Below are positions 35,528 through 44,472 of a stretch of 64,000 nucleotides of DNA, one piece after another. Source of the stretch: Tolypothrix tenuis PCC 7101 (lineage in GTDB: Bacteria; Cyanobacteriota; Cyanobacteriia; Cyanobacteriales; Nostocaceae). The stretch spans positions 7,147,323 to 7,211,322 of the forward strand of contig NZ_AP018248.1 in NCBI RefSeq assembly GCF_002368295.1, given 5' to 3'. A program made the translations under genes and the position numbers. How positions within the stretch are numbered: position 1 is the stretch's first letter; the number at the start of each line of letters is the position of its first letter. Below the pieces are notes generated by a model. It did not search any database and was not told the origin of the DNA. It worked only from the letters and a program-made list of their open reading frames with translations.

Positions 35528-36919
35528 ATGACTAAAGAAATCTTCAACAGTCGCTACGAAGTTCAGCAGCAATTGGGAAAGAAGTCTGGGCGACGGACAA
35601 TATTGGCCCGTGACTTGGTAACTGAGGAACTCGTCGTTGTCAAATTACTTTCCTTTAGTGGTGACTTTGAATGGGATGATCTCAAGCTGTTTGAGCGAGA
35701 AGCTGAAACTTTAAAATCTTTATCACATCCCTTTATTCCTCGCTATTTAGACTATTTTGAGCTAAATACACCTACTATTAATGGATTTGCTCTAGTACAA
35801 ACTTATATTTCAGCACAAACTTTAGAGCAATATTTAAAAGCTGGGCAGATATTTACAGAAGCAGAAGTTAAGCAGATAGCTAAAGCGCTTTTAGAAATTC
35901 TCTGTTACTTGCATGGACTGCATCCACCCGTAATTCACCGTGATATTAAGCCTAGCAATATTTTATTAGGCGATCGCTCTGGTAATAGCGTCGGTCAAGT
36001 TTATTTGGTAGATTTTGGCTCAGTACAAACTGTTTTGGCGACTGAAGGCTCTACTCGTACTATAGTGGGAACCTACGGTTATATGCCACCAGAACAATTT
36101 GGTGGACGTACTGTCCCAGCTTCGGATCTTTATAGCTTAGGGGCGACATTAATTTATTTGGTAACAGGTATCCAGCCAGCAGATTTACCCCAAAAGGATT
36201 TTCGCATTCAGTTTGAGCAAGCAGTGAATCTCAGTCCCAGCTTCACTAATTGGTTGCGGTGGTTAATTGAACCTAACTTAGAAAAGCGTGCTAGTTCTGC
36301 CTTAGAAGCACTCAAAGCCTTAGAAAAACCTGAAATTCCCCATGCTTTAGCTTTAACTACTGCTAAACCGCCTGGGAGCAAAATACAACTAACTAAACAT
36401 CGAGATGCCTTAGAAATTATCATTCCACCTACTGGCTGGCAACCATCGATGATCTTCTTAGGTACGTTTGCGATCGCCTGGAATTCATTTATTCTCTTTT
36501 GGACAATTAACGCACTCGCCGCCCCTTTTCCTGTCAACCTCCCCTTTGCTTTGTTCTCTCTGCCTTTTTGGGGTGCAGGCGGCTTTATGATGTATGGTTT
36601 TATATTTAGCATTTGGGGAAGCATCCGCTTATGCCTTGATCGGCAAAAAATTGCTTTAACTTACAATTTATTAGGATTTAAATCCCATCGCCCACAGCCA
36701 TCACCCAGAGAAAATATTACTAAGTTAGTTTATACGCCGCAGCATTTCACTAAAGACTCAGAAGGTACCCGCACTCAAGTTCCTGCTCAATTAGATATTT
36801 GGGCTGGTGTCCAGAAATATCAAATTGGCGGTAACGGTAGTATTAAATCGGATGCGGAACTAGAATGGTTAGCCCATGAATTAAGCGATTGGTTAGGGAT
36901 AGAAATTAGTAAACAGTAG
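35528..36919 (+). CDS. Serine/threonine protein kinase, membrane-bound
   Basis: A Hanks-type kinase of 463 residues. The kinase domain (about 8-265) has the ATP lysine in VVKLLSF, the catalytic loop HRDIKPSNILL, the metal motif DFGSVQT and the activation-segment GTYGYMPPEQFGG. From about residue 305 two hydrophobic helices (MIFLGTFAIAWNSFILFWTI and FALFSLPFWGAGGFMMYGF) are followed by a small C-terminal domain, a cyanobacterial arrangement. The glycine loop is degenerate (QQLGKKSGRRTIL). The signal it senses and its substrates are unknown. Confidence 0.92.
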   Translation: MTKEIFNSRYEVQQQLGKKSGRRTILARDLVTEELVVVKLLSFSGDFEWDDLKLFEREAETLKSLSHPFIPRYLDYFELNTPTINGFALVQTYISAQTLEQYLKAGQIFTEAEVKQIAKALLEILCYLHGLHPPVIHRDIKPSNILLGDRSGNSVGQVYLVDFGSVQTVLATEGSTRTIVGTYGYMPPEQFGGRTVPASDLYSLGATLIYLVTGIQPADLPQKDFRIQFEQAVNLSPSFTNWLRWLIEPNLEKRASSALEALKALEKPEIPHALALTTAKPPGSKIQLTKHRDALEIIIPPTGWQPSMIFLGTFAIAWNSFILFWTINALAAPFPVNLPFALFSLPFWGAGGFMMYGFIFSIWGSIRLCLDRQKIALTYNLLGFKSHRPQPSPRENITKLVYTPQHFTKDSEGTRTQVPAQLDIWAGVQKYQIGGNGSIKSDAELEWLAHELSDWLGIEISKQ

Positions 36920-36946
36920 AAAATTATCCTCTGCTTCAACCCCATC

Positions 36947-37129
36947 ATGCTCATACAAGAACTCGAACAACAACTCCTTCAGCTTTCTCCCAACGAGAAA
37001 ATGTATATTATCCAAATTTTGGCTCAAAGCCTGACTACAAATAACACTAACCCAGAGTAACCAAGTAAACTCTCAGAATTTTTCCGTCAATCCCCTTTGG
37101 CTGAAGTGATTGAAGAAATCGACTTCTAA
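36947..37129 (+). pseudogene. Antitoxin-like gene split by an in-frame stop
   Basis: ATG at 36947 starts a 37-residue frame (MLIQELEQQLLQLSPNEKMY...) ending in TAA at 37058-37060. The same frame continues for 22 more codons (PSKLSEFFRQSPLAEVIEEI) to a second TAA at 37127. Read through, the 60-residue product has the layout of short cyanobacterial antitoxin-like proteins: an N-terminal helical dimerisation part and a C-terminal LSEFFRxSPLAE toxin-binding tail. No toxin gene follows. It lies 28 bases after the kinase gene. Most likely a decayed antitoxin. Confidence 0.6.
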
Positions 37130-37150
37130 AACAAATAATCTAAACCTAAT

Positions 37151-37726
37151 TTATGGCTCTACTAAGTGAATTTCCACAAGCGGAGTTAGTACTTTTCCAG
37201 TCCAGATATTGTTTAATTTTGTTGATTCATTCCATTGATAAAAATCTTTGATACTTTCATGAGATTCATTATATTTAAACCGAAATTGATATATGCCCGG
37301 ATATAGTGGACGGAAAATATAAATATCTTCAGATGGAAATGGTATATTCAATGCCAACTTGCGTTCACGCTTTTTCTTTCGGTTTTGTATCCAAAAAAGA
37401 AAGCTATCACGAGAAAAAGTTACTGCCTCTCCTGGAATTACTAGTACATAATCAGATTCAATTCGTTTACTGAGTCTTTCAGAGTGTAAATCGGTTAACA
37501 TGAGTTGATCGTCTGGTGCGATCATTTCTGGAAACATCGAATAAGCATGGGATGGAAAGTATAAGGGTGTTTGTCTATTATTGATAATCCGAATACCAAG
37601 CCTTACAAGAGTATAAACACCACGCTTCACTTCTGGGATGGTTAATACTCTATCTGATACTACAGTTTCAAACGTGACGTTATCCACTTCAACAGTCTTA
37701 ATCTTATTTGATTCAAAAGATGTCAT
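37151..37726 (-). CDS. Hypothetical protein
   Basis: A 191-residue soluble protein with no signal peptide or membrane helix. Composition suggests an all-beta fold (VDNVTFETVVSDRVLTIPEV, LVRLGIRIINNRQTPLYFPSH, DYVLVIPGEAVTFSRDSFLFWI), ending in PGIYQFRFKYNES, which resembles bacterial Ig-like or COG-type beta-sandwich strands. No family is recognised and no function proposed. It stands alone between the broken antitoxin-like gene and tatA. Confidence 0.65.
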   Translation of the reverse strand: MTSFESNKIKTVEVDNVTFETVVSDRVLTIPEVKRGVYTLVRLGIRIINNRQTPLYFPSHAYSMFPEMIAPDDQLMLTDLHSERLSKRIESDYVLVIPGEAVTFSRDSFLFWIQNRKKKRERKLALNIPFPSEDIYIFRPLYPGIYQFRFKYNESHESIKDFYQWNESTKLNNIWTGKVLTPLVEIHLVEP

Positions 37727-37952
37727 GTTAGCTTTTTAATTCCAGACTGAACTAAAAGCAATTCTATAGTTTTATAAGAATTTATGGTTGTTATATAAAT
37801 GATAGGAAAAATATATCTTTGGTGTTGTCCATGAATAGTGCAAGTTTATTAGGTGAGATTGAGGCTAAACAATATTTCTTCTCTACCTACCCAACTACTC
37901 TAATCTCTTACTACTCTATGATTTAATTAAGTATCCTTGAGAGGAAGCCTAT

Positions 37953-38126
37953 ATGTTATTTGGACTAGGATGGCCAGAAGTTGCCATTATTGTGATAGTC
38001 GCTGTTGTAATTTTTGGCCCAAAAAAAATTCCCGAATTGGGAAGTGCGCTGGGTAAAACTCTACGGGGTTTTAAGGAGGAAATTAAAGGTTCTAGTGCGG
38101 ATAATAACTCAGAGCAAGACCAGTAA
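37953..38126 (+). CDS. tatA: Sec-independent translocase TatA/E
   Basis: A 57-residue protein. TatA forms the pore-like part of the twin-arginine translocon, which exports folded proteins across plasma and thylakoid membranes. It shows the single N-terminal membrane helix (WPEVAIIVIVAVVIFGP), the hinge FGPKKIPELGSALGK and a short amphipathic helix (TLRGFKEEIKGS) with an acidic tail. GAGAGGAAG seven bases before the ATG is a strong ribosome-binding site. UrtA has a Tat-like signal and could be a client. Confidence 0.93.
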   Translation: MLFGLGWPEVAIIVIVAVVIFGPKKIPELGSALGKTLRGFKEEIKGSSADNNSEQDQ

Positions 38127-38193
38127 TCTGCAAAATTGGCAGCATGGCAAAGGTCAATGGTAGAGATACGAGCGATCGCATCTCTACTATTGA

Positions 38194-40896
38194 CTAAAGC
38201 AGCGTGTTGATAATCGAAGAAGCCACACCATTTTGAGAATCTACAACAGTTGCGGGTGTATTTGATTGCTGTGTTTCTTCTTTGACTACGCCACGTGCGC
38301 GAATTAACTTAATAGCACGGCTGACGCTTTCTGGTAAAACCACAACCAGACTATTTTCCGGAGCCATATCTAAGGCTTTATTAATGGCTTGGGTTTCATC
38401 CAGAATTGATTCAAAACGACAATTAGGTTTAACTTGGGTAATGCCTTTAGTAATCAACTCTGAGGCGGAACCTCTAGGACGACCTCTAGTGTCATCATCT
38501 TCTTTGACAATGATGTAATCAAAAATATCGGCTGCTAACCTGCCCAAGGTAACAAAATCTTCGTCACGGCGATCGCCAGGGCCCCCAACTACGCCAATGC
38601 GCTGTCCAGAAGTCCAGTTACGGACGAAAGCACCCACAGCTTCGTAACTAGCTGGGTTGTGAGCATAGTCTACCAAAGCATGATAGTTGCCCAAATTAAA
38701 TAAATTCATCCGTCCTGGCGTTTGACTCACGGAAGCACGGAATGTCTTTAACCCAGCGCGAATCTGCTCAATGGTGACGTTCTGCACAAAGGCGGCCAAA
38801 CTAGCTGCTAAGGCGTTAGCAATCATAAATGGCGCACGTCCACCCATTGTCAAGGGAATAGCTTCTGCTCTTTCGATGCGATGTGTCCAATCGCCTTTGA
38901 CTATTGAGAGATAATTATTTTCATAAACAGCCGCGACTCCACCCTTTTGAATGTGCTTCCGCACCAGTTCTGAGTCGGGGTTCATGGTGAAGTAAGCAAT
39001 ATTCGCTTTGGTTTTTTCTGCCATCGCTGCTACCCGGTGATCGTCGGCATTAAGTACGGCATAACCGTCAGGGAATACAGCTTCTGCGACTACACTCTTG
39101 AGGTTAGCTAACTGATCGATGGTATCTATATCACCTATGCCTAAGTGATCGGCAGCAACATTTAATACGACACCAACATTTGCGGCTTCAAAACCCAAGC
39201 CAGAACGAAGGATACCACCACGAGCGCTCTCTAATACCGCAACTTCTACAGTAGGGTCTTGCAATATCAAATGAGCACTTTGTGGGCCAGTATTATCACC
39301 TGCTTCTACTAAATAATCACCAATATAAGTTCCATCTGTAGTTGTATAACCTACTACTTTTCCTGTTTGCTTATATATATGTGCTAGCAGTCTTGTAGTA
39401 GTGGTTTTACCATTAGTGCCCGTAATAGTGAGGATGGGAATGCGGCTAGATTGTTCGTTGGGGAACAGCATATCCATGACTGCGCCAGCAACGTTGCGGG
39501 GAATGCCTTGGCTAGGTGCAACGTGCATTCTAAAACCAGGGGCGGCGTTCACTTCCACAATTACGCCATCAACTTCTCTTAAGGGGCGACTAATATCAGT
39601 GGTGACAATATCTAGCCCTGCGATATCCAATCCAATAATTTTTACTACCCGTTGTGCCAGCCAAACGGTTTCTGGGTGGATTTCATCGGTACGATCTACA
39701 GCACAGCCTCCTGTACTTAAGTTAGCTGTTGCTCTCAGATAACAAATTGTACCTTTGGGAAGCACGCTATTTAGGGTATAACCTTGCCTTTCTAGAAGCT
39801 GGTAGCTAGTCCGGTCAAGTTCAATCTTGGTGAGCACATTATCATGTCCCTCGCCGCGATTGGGGTCTTGGTTTGTTTCCTCAATTAGTTCCGCAATGCT
39901 AGATCTACCATTACCAACTACATGAGCTGGTACACGTTCGGCAACTGCGACAACCTTGCCATCTACCACTAATACCCGATGATCGCGTCCGACGTAATAC
40001 CGCTCAACAATAACTGAGCGGGAAACCTGTCTGGCGGCTTCATAGGCTGCCTCTGCTTCTTCCCAGGTTCTAATATCAATGGTGATACCCCGTCCGTGAT
40101 TACCATCCAAAGGCTTAATAACTATGGGATAACCACCAACATATTCAATAGCTTCTTCCAAATCATCCAAGAAGTTTATGACTGTACCTTTAGGCACTGG
40201 TACACCAGCAGCAGCGAGGATGCGTTTGGTAGCTTCTTTATCGCAAGCTAGTTCTACTCCCAAAATGCCCGTGTTGTCGGTCATGGTTGCTTGCATCCGC
40301 TTTTGGTTCACGCCATAGCCTAGCTGAATCAAAAAGCGCGCCCCCAGAGACATCCAGGGAATACCTCGTTTTTCTGCTTCTTTGACGATCGCTTCTGTAG
40401 AGGGCCCCAAAGACGCATCTCTCCAGAAGTCTTTTAAGTCTTGGATATCTTGCTCTAGCTCTGCTTTGGGATAGCGACCGCGATCTACAATACTTTGGCA
40501 CAAGCGCACAGCAGCTCGTCCCGCGTAGCGTCCCGCTTCCTCATTAAGGTACTCAATGACTACCTGGTAAATGCCGGGTGTAGCAGTTTCGCGGGTGCGA
40601 CCAAAGCCTACATGCATTCCAGCTAGTTCTTGCAGTTCTAAAGCTACATGTTCGACGATATGGCCCATCATGGTGCCTTCTCGCACCCGCATTAAAAAAC
40701 CACCACGACAGCCAGGGGAGCAATAGTGGCCCTCCAGACTTGGCAGCGCCTCAACTAATCCTTCGTAAAAACCAGGGATTTCATTCGAGGGCTTCTCGGC
40801 TAGGTTTTCTAAATCGAGTCGCATGACGATCAACTTGTGGCGTCGAATGCTCCAGTAGTTTGGGCCGCGTAAGGTCTGGATCTTGAGGATTCTCAT
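38194..40896 (-). CDS. cphA: Cyanophycin synthetase
   Basis: CphA polymerises aspartate and arginine into cyanophycin, the nitrogen store of cyanobacteria and heterocyst poles. With the usual start MRILKIQTLRGPNYW (ATG 40896) it has 900 residues: an N-terminal domain, an ATP-grasp domain (about 210-480; KRILAAAGVPVPKGTV, GYPIVIKPLDGNHGRGI) and a Mur-ligase-like domain with P-loop ITGTNGKTTTTRLL near residue 495 and VDYAHNPASYEAVGAFV. An in-frame ATG 30 bases earlier is ignored. The C-terminal about 20 residues are a variable tail. It follows cphB by about 170 bases. Confidence 0.97.
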   Translation of the reverse strand: MRILKIQTLRGPNYWSIRRHKLIVMRLDLENLAEKPSNEIPGFYEGLVEALPSLEGHYCSPGCRGGFLMRVREGTMMGHIVEHVALELQELAGMHVGFGRTRETATPGIYQVVIEYLNEEAGRYAGRAAVRLCQSIVDRGRYPKAELEQDIQDLKDFWRDASLGPSTEAIVKEAEKRGIPWMSLGARFLIQLGYGVNQKRMQATMTDNTGILGVELACDKEATKRILAAAGVPVPKGTVINFLDDLEEAIEYVGGYPIVIKPLDGNHGRGITIDIRTWEEAEAAYEAARQVSRSVIVERYYVGRDHRVLVVDGKVVAVAERVPAHVVGNGRSSIAELIEETNQDPNRGEGHDNVLTKIELDRTSYQLLERQGYTLNSVLPKGTICYLRATANLSTGGCAVDRTDEIHPETVWLAQRVVKIIGLDIAGLDIVTTDISRPLREVDGVIVEVNAAPGFRMHVAPSQGIPRNVAGAVMDMLFPNEQSSRIPILTITGTNGKTTTTRLLAHIYKQTGKVVGYTTTDGTYIGDYLVEAGDNTGPQSAHLILQDPTVEVAVLESARGGILRSGLGFEAANVGVVLNVAADHLGIGDIDTIDQLANLKSVVAEAVFPDGYAVLNADDHRVAAMAEKTKANIAYFTMNPDSELVRKHIQKGGVAAVYENNYLSIVKGDWTHRIERAEAIPLTMGGRAPFMIANALAASLAAFVQNVTIEQIRAGLKTFRASVSQTPGRMNLFNLGNYHALVDYAHNPASYEAVGAFVRNWTSGQRIGVVGGPGDRRDEDFVTLGRLAADIFDYIIVKEDDDTRGRPRGSASELITKGITQVKPNCRFESILDETQAINKALDMAPENSLVVVLPESVSRAIKLIRARGVVKEETQQSNTPATVVDSQNGVASSIINTLL

Positions 40897-41067
40897 GGGA
40901 ATAGGTAGATGGAGATTCGGAACCAATATTCTAGTTTCTTACTGAATTTGATCGCTAAACTGTTTATGGTGAACAGTTTTTTCTTTTTAGATAGTATTAC
41001 TCTGATTTTTCTACAGTAAGAAATAAATCAGCGATCAACTCAGTGTAACCTCAGATACTCTATTCCG

Positions 41068-41931
41068 TCAGCTGGAGATCCGGTGTACAGCAGGCAATAC
41101 AGTCCGCTGGTACAGGTGAAAACGATCGCCATAGCTGAGGATATGTAAACGTAAATTATGTATTGTTAGGGGTTCGTTGGCACCTACATGGGGTTCATTG
41201 GTATGAGTTACCTCCGTGGGATCAACTATAGTCACACTACCTTTACCCATAACTTGTAACCAACCATCACGTTCAAACACCGCACAAGTGTCTTCATCAA
41301 TACCAATACCTAGGCGATCGGGGTGAGCAGCGATCGCGCTAATTAAGCGCCCCATGCGATTACGGTTGTGAAAGTGTTGGTCTACAATCACTTCGGGAAT
41401 AAATCCTAAACCAGTTGCCATATCGACCAGAGAACGGTTTGGGGTTTCTCCACTACCGCCCCCAGCAATCATGTGATGCCCCATCACTGCTGCCCCTGCA
41501 CTTGTGCCTGCTAAGGTAAGCTGCCCCGATCTGACTCGCTGTCGGACAATGTCCATCACTGGGGTATCTGCCAATACACCACAGAGACGCAATTGATCCC
41601 CTCCTGTTAAAAATACTCCACTACAGGCTTCTAAGGATGCTTTGATATGAGATGCTTCGCACTGTTCCCGTTCGCGAATATCTAGAATTTCAACCTTTTC
41701 AGCACCCATTTCTTCAAATATACGGATATACCGACCACCAATGATGGCAGGTTCCCGGGAGGCAGATGGAATAATTGTAATATATGCCTTGCTAGCACCA
41801 GCACGGCCAAAAAAAGTTCTGAGGATATCGCGGCCATGAACTTTGTCTTCTGCGCCTCCGATAACCAGAACGGCGGTTTTAGTTGCTTGGGGTGTCCTCA
41901 TTTCCAGCGATTTAGCTTGTAATTGCGGCAT
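41068..41931 (-). CDS. cphB: Cyanophycinase
   Basis: CphB is a serine-type exopeptidase that cuts cyanophycin into Asp-Arg dipeptides. The 287 residues contain the nucleophile elbow LAGTSAGAAVMGHHMIAGGG (Ser in GTSAG), the acidic/His partners in VDQHFHNRNRMGRL and the binding region TGGDQLRLCGVL. I start at ATG 41931 (MPQLQAKSLEM) because AGGAG lies eight bases upstream and the family starts there; the longer frame to 42015 is not used. It is transcribed ahead of cphA on the same strand, the usual cphBA order. Confidence 0.96.
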   Translation of the reverse strand: MPQLQAKSLEMRTPQATKTAVLVIGGAEDKVHGRDILRTFFGRAGASKAYITIIPSASREPAIIGGRYIRIFEEMGAEKVEILDIREREQCEASHIKASLEACSGVFLTGGDQLRLCGVLADTPVMDIVRQRVRSGQLTLAGTSAGAAVMGHHMIAGGGSGETPNRSLVDMATGLGFIPEVIVDQHFHNRNRMGRLISAIAAHPDRLGIGIDEDTCAVFERDGWLQVMGKGSVTIVDPTEVTHTNEPHVGANEPLTIHNLRLHILSYGDRFHLYQRTVLPAVHRISS

Positions 41932-42521
41932 TATGTTTCTCCTGTCAACAACTTCAGGAACCATCGCCTGGGAAGGGTTTCCTGGCTTGTGGCGAATGGC
42001 GTGTGAATATAACAAGGTTCAGTAGCCTGATGATTTTCACGCTTTGCTTTTTGGGGAGGACACTTTTGTGAAATTTGGATTGGCATAAGCCTTCTTGCCA
42101 ACTTCTCGCTTGATCCAAACAATGCCTCAGTTCTCCTATATCCCTTATCCTCTAAAGCCAGCGCCTTGTTGTTTACCTGTCCACTTTTGCTAGTTTGGCA
42201 AAATAGTGCGAGTAGGGCTAAGTGGGGGCTACGCTGCGCCCTAGAGTCGGGCGAGCAGGTTTTGACAAGCTGTTTTCTGAGGCTGGCTTGATGCATCCTG
42301 GAAGTTGTTAACTTGGACAGATTATTAATTTAAATGTAGTTGTGACAATATTTAAACATAAATTAAGTAATTAGAAAAACTTTTGATCTCACGAAAGAGC
42401 TTAGTTTTCTGGTACTTTTAGTTACTATTGACAAACCTTATCTCTAGCTTTAGCAGACATTAGCTTCTTGTTGTTCCTCAACATTCAAATTTAAGATTAG
42501 TGTTCTTGAATACGAATAACT
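41932..42521. other. Intergenic region between cphB and trmD
   Basis: About 590 bases between divergent genes. It must contain both promoters; no NtcA-type GTAN8TAC site was found by eye. An open minus-strand frame (about 42296 to 41931) ends in TAATG overlapping the cphB start, but it looks non-coding. GGGGCTACGCTGCGCCCTAG near 42226 is a dispersed-repeat fragment. Confidence 0.4.
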
Positions 42522-43271
42522 GTGCGCTTTGATATAGTTACGCTTTTTCCTGACTGTTTTACCTCTGTTTTAAGTTCCGGATTGCTGGCTAAAGCCTTAG
42601 CCAAGCAGATTGCTCAAGTCAATCTGATTAATCCTCGGGATTTCACTACTGACAAGCACCGAAAAGTAGATGATGAACCCTATGGCGGGGGTGTGGGGAT
42701 GCTCATGAAGCCAGAACCCATTTTTGCCGCTGTAGAGTCGCTGCCGATTCTACCGCAAAGAGAGGTAATTTTGATGAGTCCTCAAGGACAAACCATCAAT
42801 CAACCACTTTTGCGTGAATTAGCCACAAATTATAACCAATTAATTGTAATTTGCGGACATTACGAAGGAGTTGACGATCGCGTTCTCAATTTAGTTACCC
42901 GTGAAGTCTCTTTAGGAGATTTTATTCTCACAGGTGGCGAAATTCCGGCAATGGCTTTGCTCAATGGCGTTGTGAGACTTCTACCCGGAACTGTCGGCAA
43001 GGTAGAGTCATTGACAGCAGAGAGTTTTGAGGAAGGTTTATTAGATTATCCCCAATACACCCGCCCGGCAAATTTTCGTGGCTGGAAAGTGCCAGATGTC
43101 TTACTCTCAGGAAATCATGCTGCAATCGCCAAGTGGCGTTACGAACAACAAATCAAACGTACAAGCGATCGCCGCCCGGATTTACTGGAGAAATGGCAAC
43201 AACAGCAGGGAAATGGGGAATGGGGAATGGGGAATGGGGATCAGGGAGCAGAAGAAACAGGGGAAAAATAA
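42522..43271 (+). CDS. trmD: tRNA (guanine-37-N1)-methyltransferase
   Basis: TrmD methylates G37 next to the anticodon, using SAM held in a trefoil knot, and prevents frameshifting. It begins at GTG 42522 (RFDIVTLFPDCF). Landmarks: DDEPYGGGVGMLMKPEP, the knot sequence VICGHYEGVDDRV, SLGDFILTGGE and SADPV-type loop replaced here by GTVGKVESLTAES. The conserved protein ends near residue 229; residues 230-249 (GNGEWGMGNGDQ...) are translated from a GGGGAAT heptamer tract, so this tail is acquired. ispF follows 55 bases on. Confidence 0.95.
   Translation: MRFDIVTLFPDCFTSVLSSGLLAKALAKQIAQVNLINPRDFTTDKHRKVDDEPYGGGVGMLMKPEPIFAAVESLPILPQREVILMSPQGQTINQPLLRELATNYNQLIVICGHYEGVDDRVLNLVTREVSLGDFILTGGEIPAMALLNGVVRLLPGTVGKVESLTAESFEEGLLDYPQYTRPANFRGWKVPDVLLSGNHAAIAKWRYEQQIKRTSDRRPDLLEKWQQQQGNGEWGMGNGDQGAEETGEK
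43208..43246. repeat. STRR GGGGAAT tract inside the trmD 3' end
   Basis: Four to five GGGGAAT heptamers in a row (AAATGGGGAATGGGGAATGG...). They are in the trmD frame and encode alternating Gly, Asn, Glu, Trp and Met. Confidence 0.85.
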
Positions 43272-43326
43272 TGGAAAATGCTCAATCACAAACACCAAAC
43301 ACCCAACACCAAATAACAATTAACAA

Positions 43327-43812
43327 ATGACAAACATTCGTATTGGTAACGGCTACGATATTCATCGACTGGTGAGCGATCGCGCTTTGATTTTGGGGGG
43401 AGTGAAAATTCCCCATGAACTGGGTTTACTGGGACATAGTGATGCTGATGTCCTCACCCATGCGATTATGGATGCCATGTTGGGGGCATTATCTTTAGGG
43501 GATATTGGGCATTATTTTCCGCCTACAGATCCCAAATGGGCGGGAGCAGATAGTTTAGAGCTATTAAATCAAGTACACCAGCTAATTCGCGATCGCAGTT
43601 GGCAAATCGGCAATATTGATTCTGTAGTAGTCGCAGAACGTCCAAAATTGAAACCTCATATTGAGACAATGCGCGACAAGTTAGCGGCTGTTTTAGAACT
43701 GCAACCAAATCAAGTTGGTATTAAAGCTACTACCAACGAAAAATTAGGCCCAGTAGGGCGTGAAGAAGGTATATGCGCCTATGCTGTTGTGTTGTTAGTA
43801 AATGCCAATTAA
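43327..43812 (+). CDS. ispF: 2-C-methyl-D-erythritol 2,4-cyclodiphosphate synthase
   Basis: IspF forms the cyclic diphosphate of the MEP isoprenoid pathway, feeding carotenoids, chlorophyll phytol and quinones. The 161 residues have the zinc ligands in GYDIHRL and LLGHSDADVLTHAIMDA, the substrate loop LGDIGHYFPPTDPKWAGADS, and the C-terminal KATTNEKLGPVGREEGICAYAVVLL. It lies just after trmD; the leader is a CACCAAACACC-type repeat with no clear ribosome-binding site. Confidence 0.97.
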   Translation: MTNIRIGNGYDIHRLVSDRALILGGVKIPHELGLLGHSDADVLTHAIMDAMLGALSLGDIGHYFPPTDPKWAGADSLELLNQVHQLIRDRSWQIGNIDSVVVAERPKLKPHIETMRDKLAAVLELQPNQVGIKATTNEKLGPVGREEGICAYAVVLLVNAN

Positions 43813-43910
43813 CGGAAATTTATATTTAGGAGTAGTCAATGGCTAGCATAGGGATATGCAAGCAATAACTGCATCAATAAATTATTAATCTATGTTGGGA
43901 GATGAGGACA

Positions 43911-44393
43911 ATGGAAGCTGCACAATTTCAAATTCCTAATTATGTTGCTGATATTATTGTCCTCGACAAGGATGAACAAATTGTTTTATTAGTTGAAGTT
44001 AAAAGCACAGAAGTAGAAGGAAAAGTTGCCAAACAACAAGCTATTACACAACTAAACTCATATCTGCAAAATGAAATTAAAAGTAATCATTTATTTTTAG
44101 TTGATGAAATGTTTCTCATGTTGGTTAATCTCAGAGATATTGATATTTTTAAATGGAATGGTAAAAATTTTTCTGAATCTTTGAGCGCAATTAAAACTGC
44201 TAATATACTTAGTCATTACGACCCTGAATTTAGCGACAGAAAAATCTTGGGTCTATATTTAGAAACCCTTGTAGAAGCTTGGTTGAGAGACTTAGCATAT
44301 CATTGGAAATCAGAAATACCACCAGCATCAGACAATTTGGCAGCAATAGGTTTATTGCAAAAACTACAAGGAGGAACTACTCAGAAAATTTAG
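43911..44393 (+). CDS. PD-(D/E)XK-like protein, uncharacterised
   Basis: A 160-residue protein. The N-terminal part has the order expected of a PD-(D/E)XK nuclease core: Asp14 in YVADIIVLD, then a strand ending Glu29-Val-Lys31 in LLVEVKST, and a helix (AKQQAITQLNSYLQNE). The C-terminal half is helical (ILGLYLETLVEAWLRDLAYHW). It resembles the N-terminal domain of type I restriction R subunits, but no helicase follows. I start at ATG 43911, nine bases after GGGAG; ATG 43902 is too close. The sequence is AT-richer than ispF, and a PIN-like gene follows 79 bases on. Activity is not established. Confidence 0.65.
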   Translation: MEAAQFQIPNYVADIIVLDKDEQIVLLVEVKSTEVEGKVAKQQAITQLNSYLQNEIKSNHLFLVDEMFLMLVNLRDIDIFKWNGKNFSESLSAIKTANILSHYDPEFSDRKILGLYLETLVEAWLRDLAYHWKSEIPPASDNLAAIGLLQKLQGGTTQKI

Positions 44394-44472
44394 TAGTAAT
44401 AGAATTATTGCAAAAAGCTACAAGTAGTAATTGATCATTCAGGAGGAATTTCTTATTCTTAGGTAAATCTTG

